Notes under the pieces: generated by a model | What the model was told of the DNA's origin: nothing | The model's input: the letters and a program-made list of their open reading frames with translations, nothing else | The model's database searches: none | NCBI GenBank assembly: GCA_964563105.1 | Contig: CAZLXM010000073.1 | Location: forward strand, 1 to 20,779 | Source of the DNA: CAYVTV01 sp964563105 | GTDB lineage: Bacteria; Bacteroidota; Bacteroidia; Bacteroidales; GCA-2748055 | Reading direction: 5' to 3' | Length of the DNA stretch: 20,779 nucleotides | Program-made: the position numbers and the translations under genes | In this document: piece by piece, positions 1 to 8,080 of the stretch | Position numbering within the stretch: position 1 is the stretch's first letter | How the letters are laid out: the number at the start of each line of letters is the position of its first letter

Positions 1-2
1 AT

Positions 3-1790
3 ACTTTTTTTGTCAATTCAGGCAATCATGTGGAAGAGATAGAGATAAGCTCTGTTAACCTGAGAAATTTATCTGTTAGCATAGAAAATAAAGGTAGCGG
101 AGTAATACGTTCACCTCATCTTTTTGGCCCTCAGGGATGGGATTTCAGGGGAGATTCAACAGCATTCAGATCTCTTGCATCAAATATTACTCAGGGTAAT
201 CTGACAAAGGAACAAAAGTTTTTCAGGGCTTTTGAATGGGTTGCATTACATATTCACCGGGCTGAATTGGGTAATATTTCACGGAGACCTGATCCATATA
301 TTAATTATCATCATGCTTCAAATGCCTCAAGATTGTTAAACCATTACGGGGCATGTATGTGTGGAGAATTTCAGGATGTTACAAATGCTGTTTTCGTTAT
401 GATCCCTGATGCAGACATGTATGGATGTAAATATACCATGGGAGGACATACATCAGGCGGAGTGTATTGGGATGGCGCATGGCACGATTTTAACGGCACT
501 CCTGATATTCAAATGGTACATTATAAGATGGATGGAAAAACAATTGCAACCTGGGCTGAATTGAAAAAAGACCCTTCACCGATTGATTCCGTGAATAAAT
601 ATACGGGTAATAGAATGAGTTATGGACGATGTTTTCATCCTGATTCAGTGAAATGTCCTTTAACTAAAACTGAATATCCTGCAGAGTTTTACAGGTCAAA
701 TTATCTTATTAATTTCAAATACAGTGATTTGCGTCCAAATGAAAAGATGACTATGTATTTTGATATGGGCGGGCGCTTTGATTCAACAAGCAAAGGATAT
801 GATGAATACAACGGCAGATCACCCAGAAATTTTGTTGATTACGGTCATGCTGTCTATACTTATAAACCAGATTTTAGAAATAACATATATGAATCATTTG
901 TTGTTGAGAAGGAAAATATTAAACAGACCAAAAAAGGCCTAAGGGCAATTGATCCCTCAAAGCCTTCATATATCGTTTTTTCCTCAAATCATTATCCATG
1001 GTATCATGTGGGAGCTGATATCAAGGCCTGGTTTAAAAATGGCGGAGATGTTTATATTGCCAGGAATAATACCATTCCGGGGCGTTATAATCTTGGCGCA
1101 GATACTGTTTACACAAATCTTGTATGGACAAAACTTGATCCCGGGATCAGTGAATATGATTCAGTTTCCATTACTGCCAAATCATGTTTTTGGGTGAAAT
1201 TTGAATTTAGCGGGAAAAGATCAGGGCTCGATAGCGTTGAAATTGCCTCGGACCTTCAGATGAGCCAATATGCGATGCCGGGCTTATTATATGGAAAAAA
1301 TTATATACGCTTTATAGCTGATGATATGGGAGGAAGTAATGCACAAATTACATATACTTATGATGAAAGTTCACCTTACCATTTTTATGAACCGGCTACC
1401 AGCTTAACAGGCAAACATATTTATCACAGGGTTGGAGGAAGGCTTGGACACACTTTTGGCAATTGGAAAAAAGCAGCTTTCTGGCCTCGCTTAATTGATT
1501 CTACAGATGTTAAAGTTGATATAACTGTTCGTATTTTTAATGTTCAGAATACTTCCAATATAAGATGTGTAAGGACACTTATTGACAAAAAACCGCTTAA
1601 CTGGGGATATTATTGGTGGTATTGGGATGGGAAAGATGACGAAGGAAATTTACTCCCCCCGGGAATGTATGCATACAGAATTGATGCAGGAGCAGAAGAA
1701 GAATTAATTCATACCGCATTCATGTATCTTTATCCGGATAGTATTTGGCCACTTCCAAATGAATGGAGAAAAGGGCCGCCTGCATTTTGA
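3..1790 (+). CDS. Secreted transglutaminase-like/FlgD-Ig protein, copy 1 (5' end outside window)
   Basis: The reading frame is open to the left window edge, and the residues before the first possible start (GTG at 30) still align with the next gene, so the true start lies upstream and roughly 55 N-terminal residues, including the signal peptide, are missing here. The core has a transglutaminase-like pattern: Cys in 'MCGEF', His in 'GGHT' and Asp in 'WHDFNG', a plausible Cys-His-Asp triad. The C-terminal ~60 residues ('YYWWYWDGKDDEGNLLPPG', then 'MYAYRI') look like the FlgD-type Ig module that ends many secreted Bacteroidota proteins. It is about two thirds identical by eye to the protein at 1848-3791, a tandem duplication. 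Function is unknown: the fold could be a peptidase, an amidase or a non-catalytic binding protein. The fold call is inference; that it is a real gene is near certain. Confidence 0.8.
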   Translation, partial: TFFVNSGNHVEEIEISSVNLRNLSVSIENKGSGVIRSPHLFGPQGWDFRGDSTAFRSLASNITQGNLTKEQKFFRAFEWVALHIHRAELGNISRRPDPYINYHHASNASRLLNHYGACMCGEFQDVTNAVFVMIPDADMYGCKYTMGGHTSGGVYWDGAWHDFNGTPDIQMVHYKMDGKTIATWAELKKDPSPIDSVNKYTGNRMSYGRCFHPDSVKCPLTKTEYPAEFYRSNYLINFKYSDLRPNEKMTMYFDMGGRFDSTSKGYDEYNGRSPRNFVDYGHAVYTYKPDFRNNIYESFVVEKENIKQTKKGLRAIDPSKPSYIVFSSNHYPWYHVGADIKAWFKNGGDVYIARNNTIPGRYNLGADTVYTNLVWTKLDPGISEYDSVSITAKSCFWVKFEFSGKRSGLDSVEIASDLQMSQYAMPGLLYGKNYIRFIADDMGGSNAQITYTYDESSPYHFYEPATSLTGKHIYHRVGGRLGHTFGNWKKAAFWPRLIDSTDVKVDITVRIFNVQNTSNIRCVRTLIDKKPLNWGYYWWYWDGKDDEGNLLPPGMYAYRIDAGAEEELIHTAFMYLYPDSIWPLPNEWRKGPPAF

Positions 1791-1847
1791 TATTATGACA
1801 TTGATAAACAAGAATATTCTAAATTTTTATATAAAATCTACTTTATT

Positions 1848-3791
1848 ATGAAACCAGACAGCAATATCCTATTACTCACGATAGCATTGATTTTAACGTC
1901 ATGCGGATGTTCATCCCGGGTTCAGAATTATACTGTTGAGGAAATCAATGATACTGACATTTTATTATATCCTCCGCCTTCACCGGTAAATATTTGTTCA
2001 TACAGCTATATGGTATCATCCGGGGATCATACAGAAGAAATAGAAGTCAATTCGGTAAATCTCCGTAATTTGTCCATAAGCATTGAAAATACGGGTAATG
2101 GTGTCATAACTGCCCCATATTTATTTGGACCTCAGGGATGGGATTTTCGCGGTAGTGCAAAAGCTTATACTTCCCTGGCAAAAAATATTACACAGGGAGC
2201 CCTTACCAAGGAACAAGAATTTTTCAGAGCTTTGGAATGGTCTATGTTGAATTTTCACAGATCGGAATTGAATAATAAACAGCCACAACCTAATCCTTAT
2301 CCTGGTCGTTATCATCACGGAAATGGCCCAAGGCTATTAAATGTCTACGGAAGTGCTATGTGCGGTGAATTTCATGATGTTGTAAATCCCATTCTTGTTA
2401 AAATACCTGATGCAGATATGTATGGTTGTAAATATTCCATGGGAGGCCATACTGTTGGCGGGGCATTCTGGGATGGGACATGGCATGATTACAACGGTTC
2501 TCCCACAACTCAGATAGCACATTATAAAATGGATGGAAAAACCCTGGCGACCTGGGCAGAACTAAAGAAAGACCCTTCACCAATTGATTCGGTAAATAAA
2601 TATATCGGCCGAACAGGTTATTATGGCAGATGTTTCAGTCCCGATTCAGCAAAATGTCCCCTTGGGCAATCAATATATCCCCCAAAATTTTATGAATCAG
2701 ATTATCTGATAAATTTTAAATATAGTGATCTTCGTCCCGGTGAGAAAATGACAATGTATTTTGATATGAAAGGACGCTATGATTCTACCAGTGTAGGGTA
2801 TGATACTTATGAAGGACGCTTTCCAAGGAACTGGGTTGATTACGGAAGTGTAACATATACATACAGGCCAAGTTTTCATAATGATCTTTATGAGCCATTT
2901 GTTGTAGAACAAAGTAATGTTCAGCGGACAAAAAAAGGCCTGGTTCCTGTTGATCCCTCCAAAGCTTCATTTATTATATTTGCTTCTAATCATTATCCAT
3001 GGTATCATGTAGGAGCTGATTTCAAGGCATGGTTTAAAACAAGGGGGAATGTTTACATTGCCCGCAGCAATACCATCCCCGGAAAAAATCTTGGTGCTGA
3101 TACTGTATATGCAGATTTGACCTGGATAAAACTCGATCCTGAAAAAAAGGAATATGAGACTGCTTCTATTACGGCTAAATCGAGTTATTGGGTGAAGTTT
3201 GAATTTGAAGGTAAAGGATCAGGTTTAGACAGTGTGGAAATAATTTCAGAACTTCAAATGAGTCCCTGGGCTATGCCGGGCCTCGCTTATGGAAAAAATT
3301 ATATTCGTTTTGAGGCAGAAGATATGGGAGGAAGTACAGCTTTGATTACTTATCAATATGATGATAAATCTTCTTTTTATTTTTATGAGCCTGCAAGCAC
3401 TTCAACAGGAAAACATATTTATCACCGATTAGGTGGTCAGCTACAAAAGGGTCATGGTTTTTGGAAGAGGCCGGATTTCTGGGTACGGCTTCAGGATTCA
3501 ACAAACGTTACAGTAAATGCGAGTCTTCGGATTTATAATATATATAATACTGCAAATATTCAATGTGTGAGGACTTTATTTAAGGAAAAACCACTTAATT
3601 GGGGTTATTACTGGTGGTATTGGGATGGAAAAGATGATGAGGGAAATCTGCTTCCTCCCGGGATGTATGCATACCGGATTGATGATGAAGACAGAAATTC
3701 AGTAATACATGCAGCTTTGCTGTATTTATATCCCGATGGTATTTGGCCCATACCAAATGAATTACGAAAAAGTCCACCGGGGAAATATTAA
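1848..3791 (+). CDS. Transglutaminase-like/FlgD-Ig lipoprotein, copy 2
   Basis: This is a 647-residue protein with a lipoprotein signal: hydrophobic residues 7-16, then L-T-S-C with Cys19 as the likely lipidated residue. The transglutaminase-like core spans roughly residues 90-225, with candidate triad Cys172 (MCGEF), His201 (GGHT) and Asp214 (WHDYNG). A beta-rich middle region follows, and a FlgD-like Ig segment closes the protein at about 585-635 (KPLNWGYYWWYWDG, then LLPPGMYAYRI). All three triad residues are kept in the tandem copy upstream, which argues that they matter. It starts 57 bp after the copy 1 stop and its own stop lies 23 bp before the esterase gene, so co-transcription is likely. 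No substrate can be assigned. Membrane anchoring on the periplasmic or outer face is inferred from the lipobox. Confidence 0.85.
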   Translation: MKPDSNILLLTIALILTSCGCSSRVQNYTVEEINDTDILLYPPPSPVNICSYSYMVSSGDHTEEIEVNSVNLRNLSISIENTGNGVITAPYLFGPQGWDFRGSAKAYTSLAKNITQGALTKEQEFFRALEWSMLNFHRSELNNKQPQPNPYPGRYHHGNGPRLLNVYGSAMCGEFHDVVNPILVKIPDADMYGCKYSMGGHTVGGAFWDGTWHDYNGSPTTQIAHYKMDGKTLATWAELKKDPSPIDSVNKYIGRTGYYGRCFSPDSAKCPLGQSIYPPKFYESDYLINFKYSDLRPGEKMTMYFDMKGRYDSTSVGYDTYEGRFPRNWVDYGSVTYTYRPSFHNDLYEPFVVEQSNVQRTKKGLVPVDPSKASFIIFASNHYPWYHVGADFKAWFKTRGNVYIARSNTIPGKNLGADTVYADLTWIKLDPEKKEYETASITAKSSYWVKFEFEGKGSGLDSVEIISELQMSPWAMPGLAYGKNYIRFEAEDMGGSTALITYQYDDKSSFYFYEPASTSTGKHIYHRLGGQLQKGHGFWKRPDFWVRLQDSTNVTVNASLRIYNIYNTANIQCVRTLFKEKPLNWGYYWWYWDGKDDEGNLLPPGMYAYRIDDEDRNSVIHAALLYLYPDGIWPIPNELRKSPPGKY

Positions 3792-3814
3792 CTGAAAAAT
3801 AAAAATTTTATTCT

Positions 3815-4651
3815 ATGAAGCATAATTTAATAGTGTTGTTATTTATTACAATAATTTCATTTTCATTTCAGGTTGATAAAAGAACTGTCAATTTTCCGCA
3901 TTCTGTTGAAAAAGTCAAAAAGGTCCCCAATAAAAACAGGGTTTGGGTTTTTTTAATGGCGGGCCAGTCAAATATGGCTGGTCGTGGATTTGTTGAACCT
4001 AATGATACTATACCGCATAAAAGGATATTATCGCTTAATAAAGAAGGAGAACTTATTTTAGCTAAAGAACCTTTACATTTTTATGAGCCTTCTGTTTCAG
4101 GACTGGATTGTGGCTTATCTTTTGGAAATACTCTTTTAAAAGATATTCCTAAAAACATCAAAATTCTATTAATTCCAACTGCTGTTGGAGGCAGTTCAAT
4201 CTTGCATTGGATTGGCGATTCAACCTTTAGAGATGTGAAATTGCTTTCAAATTTTCGTGAAAAGGCTGAATTTGGCGCCCGATACGGACACATTAAAGGT
4301 ATTTTATGGCATCAGGGAGAAAGTGATGCAAATGAAGCAGGAATACAGGTTCACGAGGAAAGGTTATCAGAATTATTTTCGATTTTCAGGTCTATCGTTA
4401 AAAACGATACTTTACCCATAATTATGGGAGAATTAGGAGCATTCTCCAAAAATAATGAGAACTGGCAGCAAATTAACCAGAAACTTAGAAATTATGCTTT
4501 TAATGACCCTAATTCATTTGTGATTACAACACATGATTTGAAAGATAAAGGAGATAAAGTGCATTTTGATTCAGAAGGTCAAAGGATAATGGGTAAAAGA
4601 TTTGCTGAAGAGTATATAAGATTTTTAAATTGCAGGAAAAAAAGTATTTGA
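3815..4651 (+). CDS. Secreted SGNH-type carbohydrate acetylesterase (SASA/CE6-like)
   Basis: This 278-residue protein has an N-terminal Sec signal of about 20 residues. It carries the hallmark blocks of the sialate O-acetylesterase/CE6 family: 'MAGQSNMAG' with nucleophile Ser52, the 'GGSS' block near 125-128, 'WHQGESDA' at 165-172, and a C-terminal 'KVHFDSEGQ' with His250 as the likely catalytic His. Family members remove O-acetyl groups from xylan, sialic acid or other glycans; which one applies here cannot be read from the sequence. The length matches single-domain members. It follows the transglutaminase-like pair by 23 bp and is probably in the same transcript, so a role in stripping acetyl groups from the same target is a reasonable inference. 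It is likely periplasmic. Confidence 0.87.
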   Translation: MKHNLIVLLFITIISFSFQVDKRTVNFPHSVEKVKKVPNKNRVWVFLMAGQSNMAGRGFVEPNDTIPHKRILSLNKEGELILAKEPLHFYEPSVSGLDCGLSFGNTLLKDIPKNIKILLIPTAVGGSSILHWIGDSTFRDVKLLSNFREKAEFGARYGHIKGILWHQGESDANEAGIQVHEERLSELFSIFRSIVKNDTLPIIMGELGAFSKNNENWQQINQKLRNYAFNDPNSFVITTHDLKDKGDKVHFDSEGQRIMGKRFAEEYIRFLNCRKKSI

Positions 4652-4768
4652 CTAATTTAAATTCATAAATTAATTTTTCCAGGTTTCAAATTGTGAATAT
4701 TGAAAAGAATATAATATGATTTAAGAGAATTGATTTCTTTCCTGCTTTGGCTTACTATATGTTTTTAA

Positions 4769-7207
4769 ATGAATAAGTGTAAGACTATATTTATACAGCT
4801 ACTTTTCATATTTGCCGGCAGTAAATATGTAAATTCACAAGTTGACTTTTTCATGCAGTGCAATGAAAAGCTTTCAAAAATTCAATATGAAAAGGTTTAT
4901 CTTCACATTGACAGAAATATCTATTCCATAAAAGATGATATCTGGTTTAAAATATATCTTTTAGACGGGAAAACACATATTCCAGTGTGGGGTATAAATA
5001 CTGTGTATGTTGATTTAGTTAGCCCATTCGGAGAGACATTAATACATAAACCATTTTTAATTGAAAGCGGTACCGGTCGTGGAAGCTTTAATATTCCGGA
5101 TAGTTTACAAACAGGTACTTACACAATCTATGCTTATACTAATTATCTGAAAAATTTTGGTATTAATTCCTTTTATAAAAAAGAAATAATAATTAATTAT
5201 TTTCAATTAAAGGGCGAAAAGTTACATACTGAGGACGGGCAAACAAGCTTAAATGTATCTGAACAGGCTAAGCACCGTTCATTGGTTGATCTCAGATTTA
5301 TGCCTGAAGGAGGTTATCTTTCCAATAACCTGCCTAATGTCCTTGCATTTAAAATTTCAGGATATGATGGAAAAGGGATTAATAAAAAAGGTATAATAAT
5401 AGACCGTTCAGGAAATTTTATTGATTCTATCCAAAGTACTCATATGGGTATGGGTAAAATTGTTTTTCAGCCACAGGAAGCAAATTCATATTATGCAATT
5501 TTAGACGATTTTCCTGCTGATACATTTATGCTTCCTTCCGCAATAGACAAGCCGCTTTTACAATATCTGGGCATGACCGGTACAATGGTTCATTTCAGGA
5601 TTTGTGATTTATTAAAAACTGACAGAACAAAGACTTATTATCTCGCTATAAAATCTAAAGGTGAAATTACATTTTATCTGGAAAAAGAGATTAGCAGGAT
5701 TTATACCAGAATTTTTATTCATAGTAAAAATTTCCGTCCCGGAATAAACCAGGTTATTTTATTGGATACTAATTTTACACCTTTAGCTGAAAGATTATTT
5801 TTGATACCTGAAGATCATCAAATACACATGGACATCCGTATGGACAAGGAGATATTTAAAACCCGTGAGAAAACAGAGATTAATTTAAAGATTACAAATT
5901 CAGATGACAGTCCCCTTTCAGGCAGCTTTTCAATTGCTGTTGTAAATTTAGATCAGTCAGGGATAAATGAAATGCCTTCAGAAAATATTATTTCATTTTT
6001 AGACCTTGAATCTGAAATAAGGGGAAAAATTGAAAATCCGGGATATTATTTTTCTAATTCTTACGATAATATAAAGGAAAATTTAGACCTTCTTTTCCTT
6101 ACCCAGGGTTGGACAAGTTATATTTGGAGTTCCGAATTTGTCGATAGCCTGAAAAATATAGAATATGAAAAGGAACAAGGACTGACAATATCAGGGCAGG
6201 CACAAAGATTGTTATTAAACCGGGCACTTAATGACGGGAATATTATCCTTTTTGTGCCGAATGAATATATACTACTTGAGGCTACAACTGATTCAAATGG
6301 TTATTTTCATTTTGATAATCTGATCCTGTATGACAGTACAAAAATTTTTGTACAATCAAGAAATAAAAACAATAAACAGAATTCCAGATTAGTTGATGCA
6401 AATTACGTCATAAGCCCTCCACCTTATTTTCCTGCAAATGACATATTTAGCTTGAATGATTCAGTTCTTGTTTCATATAATTCAAAAGCATATGAAAGAT
6501 TTATCAGTAACAGTTATTTTAATTTCGATAAGGATCATATTTTGATTGATGAAGTAACTATTGTTGGCCATAAAAAAGAAAAAGATGACGGTCATTTCAG
6601 GCTATATTCACAGGCTAATAATGTAATTGATATGGATGATTATCCTAATACTTCCTATTCAGATCTTTTTATGTTTTTGCAAGGTATGGTTCCGGGTTTA
6701 TATATTGAAGGCGATAATATTTCTATCAGAAGGGCACAGGCCCCTCCTCTAATATTATTGGACGGAATAGAAATAGATGTGATTACAGCAAGAAATATTC
6801 CTTTGGTTGTAGTTGATAAAATTGAAGTATTAAAGGATGCTTCAAACACTGCAGTTTTTGGAGTCAGAGGTGGAAATGGAGTTATTGCCATTTATACCAG
6901 ACGGGGAGAAAATATTATTATTGATACTCCTTTATTTGATGTAATTTCTAAGAGCATAGAAGGTTATGCAAAAGCTAAGAAATTTTATTCACCTGATTTT
7001 AATAATCCTGGAGATAATAAAATTGTTACTGACCAGAGAGCAACTCTTTTTTGGGGGCCGGATCTTCAATTAGACTCTGACGGAAGTTGTATTGTATCAT
7101 TTTTCAACAGTGATGATACCGGAAAAGCTGAAATTATTGTGGAAGGAATTACATTTAATGGAAAGCCTTGTTTTGCAAAGGCAAATTATTGGATTCAGGG
7201 AAGATAA
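4769..7207 (+). CDS. Secreted protein with MG2-like region and TonB-type plug domain, no beta-barrel
   Basis: This is an 812-residue protein with a Sec signal (about residues 1-23). The N-terminal part ('EKVYLHIDRNIYSIKDDIWF', about 41-60) has the look of an alpha-2-macroglobulin MG2 domain as found in Bacteroidota. A second carboxypeptidase-regulatory-like beta domain seems to lie near 470-545. Residues about 590-710 form a SusC-type plug: 'LILLDGIEID', then 'VVDKIEVLKDASNTAVFGVR' and 'GGNGVIAIYTRRGE', matching the classical VLKDASA..YG...NGVI block. Only about 100 residues follow the plug, far too few for a 22-strand barrel, so it cannot be a transporter by itself. MG2-plus-plug proteins of this size occur in Bacteroidota, usually annotated only as plug-domain proteins. 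No SusD-like gene is nearby. Confidence 0.82.
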   Translation: MNKCKTIFIQLLFIFAGSKYVNSQVDFFMQCNEKLSKIQYEKVYLHIDRNIYSIKDDIWFKIYLLDGKTHIPVWGINTVYVDLVSPFGETLIHKPFLIESGTGRGSFNIPDSLQTGTYTIYAYTNYLKNFGINSFYKKEIIINYFQLKGEKLHTEDGQTSLNVSEQAKHRSLVDLRFMPEGGYLSNNLPNVLAFKISGYDGKGINKKGIIIDRSGNFIDSIQSTHMGMGKIVFQPQEANSYYAILDDFPADTFMLPSAIDKPLLQYLGMTGTMVHFRICDLLKTDRTKTYYLAIKSKGEITFYLEKEISRIYTRIFIHSKNFRPGINQVILLDTNFTPLAERLFLIPEDHQIHMDIRMDKEIFKTREKTEINLKITNSDDSPLSGSFSIAVVNLDQSGINEMPSENIISFLDLESEIRGKIENPGYYFSNSYDNIKENLDLLFLTQGWTSYIWSSEFVDSLKNIEYEKEQGLTISGQAQRLLLNRALNDGNIILFVPNEYILLEATTDSNGYFHFDNLILYDSTKIFVQSRNKNNKQNSRLVDANYVISPPPYFPANDIFSLNDSVLVSYNSKAYERFISNSYFNFDKDHILIDEVTIVGHKKEKDDGHFRLYSQANNVIDMDDYPNTSYSDLFMFLQGMVPGLYIEGDNISIRRAQAPPLILLDGIEIDVITARNIPLVVVDKIEVLKDASNTAVFGVRGGNGVIAIYTRRGENIIIDTPLFDVISKSIEGYAKAKKFYSPDFNNPGDNKIVTDQRATLFWGPDLQLDSDGSCIVSFFNSDDTGKAEIIVEGITFNGKPCFAKANYWIQGR

Positions 7208-7224
7208 ATTATTAATGAATCAAT

Positions 7225-7256
7225 TTTGACTTTAAATATATTATGGAATAATTTCA
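7225..7256 (+). promoter_or_regulatory. Weak candidate Bacteroidota promoter for the 185-aa secreted protein
   Basis: TTTG at 7225-7228 and TAATTTCA at 7249-7256 are spaced by 20 bp, loosely matching the Bacteroidota consensus TTTG-N19-TAnnTTTG (two mismatches in the -7 element). It sits about 48 bp before the start at 7304. The region is very AT-rich, so a chance match is quite possible. Confidence 0.22.
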
Positions 7257-7303
7257 TAATTTTAAATGTCTAAATTATTATAAACCAATAAATTTTTAAT
7301 AAA

Positions 7304-7861
7304 ATGAAAAATGTAAACTGTAATTTCCGTTTCTCACGTAATCTTTATACGTGTGTTTTTTCCTTTTTTCTAGCCAGTCTCTTTTTAATGGCTTTTAGTT
7401 TGAATATTGAAGCACAAAAGCCTAATTTCAGTGGTACATGGAGTTTTAATCAACAAAAAAGTGAACTTGGCCAGCCTTCAGGCCAGGGTGGCCAGAGACC
7501 ATTTGGTATGGGAGGGACATTAACAATCAAGCAGGCTGGGAATACTCTTACAGTTCAAAGAGAAACCTCCAGACAGGGTGAAACACGGACATTTTCTTCA
7601 AACTATACCCTTGATGGAAAAGAATCTGCAAACACCTCGGGCAGAGGATCCAGTAAATCCACGGCTGTATGGTCATCCGATAATAAATCACTTACTATTA
7701 CAACTATTAGTACTTTTGAATTTGATAATCAGCGAAGAGAGTCAAAAAGTGTTGAAGTATGGACTTTGGCAGATGGTGGTAAATCACTCGTGATCAATAC
7801 AACAAGGTCTATGCAGCAGGGAGGTGAAAGGAAAACAAAACTTGTTTATGATAAGAAATAA
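7304..7861 (+). CDS. Small secreted beta-rich protein of unknown function
   Basis: This 185-residue protein has a long Sec signal (about 1-37, ending A-Q after 'LNIEA'). The mature part begins 'NFSGTWSFNQQKSELG', a GTW opening reminiscent of lipocalin/calycin-like proteins, then a Gly/Gln-rich linker ('QPSGQGGQRPFGMGG') and alternating hydrophobic/polar strands to the end ('TLTIKQAGNTLTVQR', 'KSLTITT', 'KSLVINTTRS'). This suggests a small beta-barrel or sandwich. Proteins with the same opening are common as secreted hypotheticals in Bacteroidota and Acidobacteria; no enzyme activity is known to me. It stands alone, 96 bp after the plug-domain gene and 219 bp before the PL10-like gene, so it may be transcribed independently. 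Coding reality is well supported by the signal peptide and composition; function is not assigned. Confidence 0.75.
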   Translation: MKNVNCNFRFSRNLYTCVFSFFLASLFLMAFSLNIEAQKPNFSGTWSFNQQKSELGQPSGQGGQRPFGMGGTLTIKQAGNTLTVQRETSRQGETRTFSSNYTLDGKESANTSGRGSSKSTAVWSSDNKSLTITTISTFEFDNQRRESKSVEVWTLADGGKSLVINTTRSMQQGGERKTKLVYDKK

Positions 7862-7942
7862 TTAATACTTATTTTGATATTCCCATTATTTCTTTTTTAT
7901 TTTATTGTGGTTTATTAAGATTAACTGTTTCTTTTCTTTTTA

Positions 7943-7971
7943 TTTGTAAAAGATAAGTTATAATATGTTTA
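7943..7971 (+). promoter_or_regulatory. Candidate Bacteroidota promoter for the PL10-like gene
   Basis: TTTG at 7943-7946 and TATGTTTA at 7964-7971 (one mismatch to TAnnTTTG) are separated by 17 bp, close to the Bacteroidota 19-bp spacing. It lies about 110 bp before the start at 8081. The gap 7862-8080 otherwise holds no gene and no clear terminator. Confidence 0.35.
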
Positions 7972-7988
7972 GGTTTTAGGAACTTTGA

Positions 7989-8005
7989 ATTCCTTTTAAA
8001 GGAAT
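7989..8005. repeat. Perfect 8-bp inverted repeat in the PL10-like leader
   Basis: ATTCCTTT-T-AAAGGAAT is a perfect palindrome with a one-base centre, lying just downstream of the candidate promoter at 7943-7971 and about 75 bp before the start codon. With a single central base it cannot make a normal RNA hairpin at full length, so a dimeric-regulator operator is the better reading if it is functional. No regulator is encoded in the window. Confidence 0.35.
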
Positions 8006-8080
8006 GTTGATCCGGATACTACTCTTTTTTTCCATGTCTGGCAATTAAAATTTTGTATCATACTTTAGTTTAATTCAATA

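Noticed and set aside
30..32. GTG at 30 as the start codon of the first gene
   Set aside because: The frame is open to base 3 and the residues before it (VNSGNH) align with the paralogue (VSSGDH), so the gene begins outside the window.
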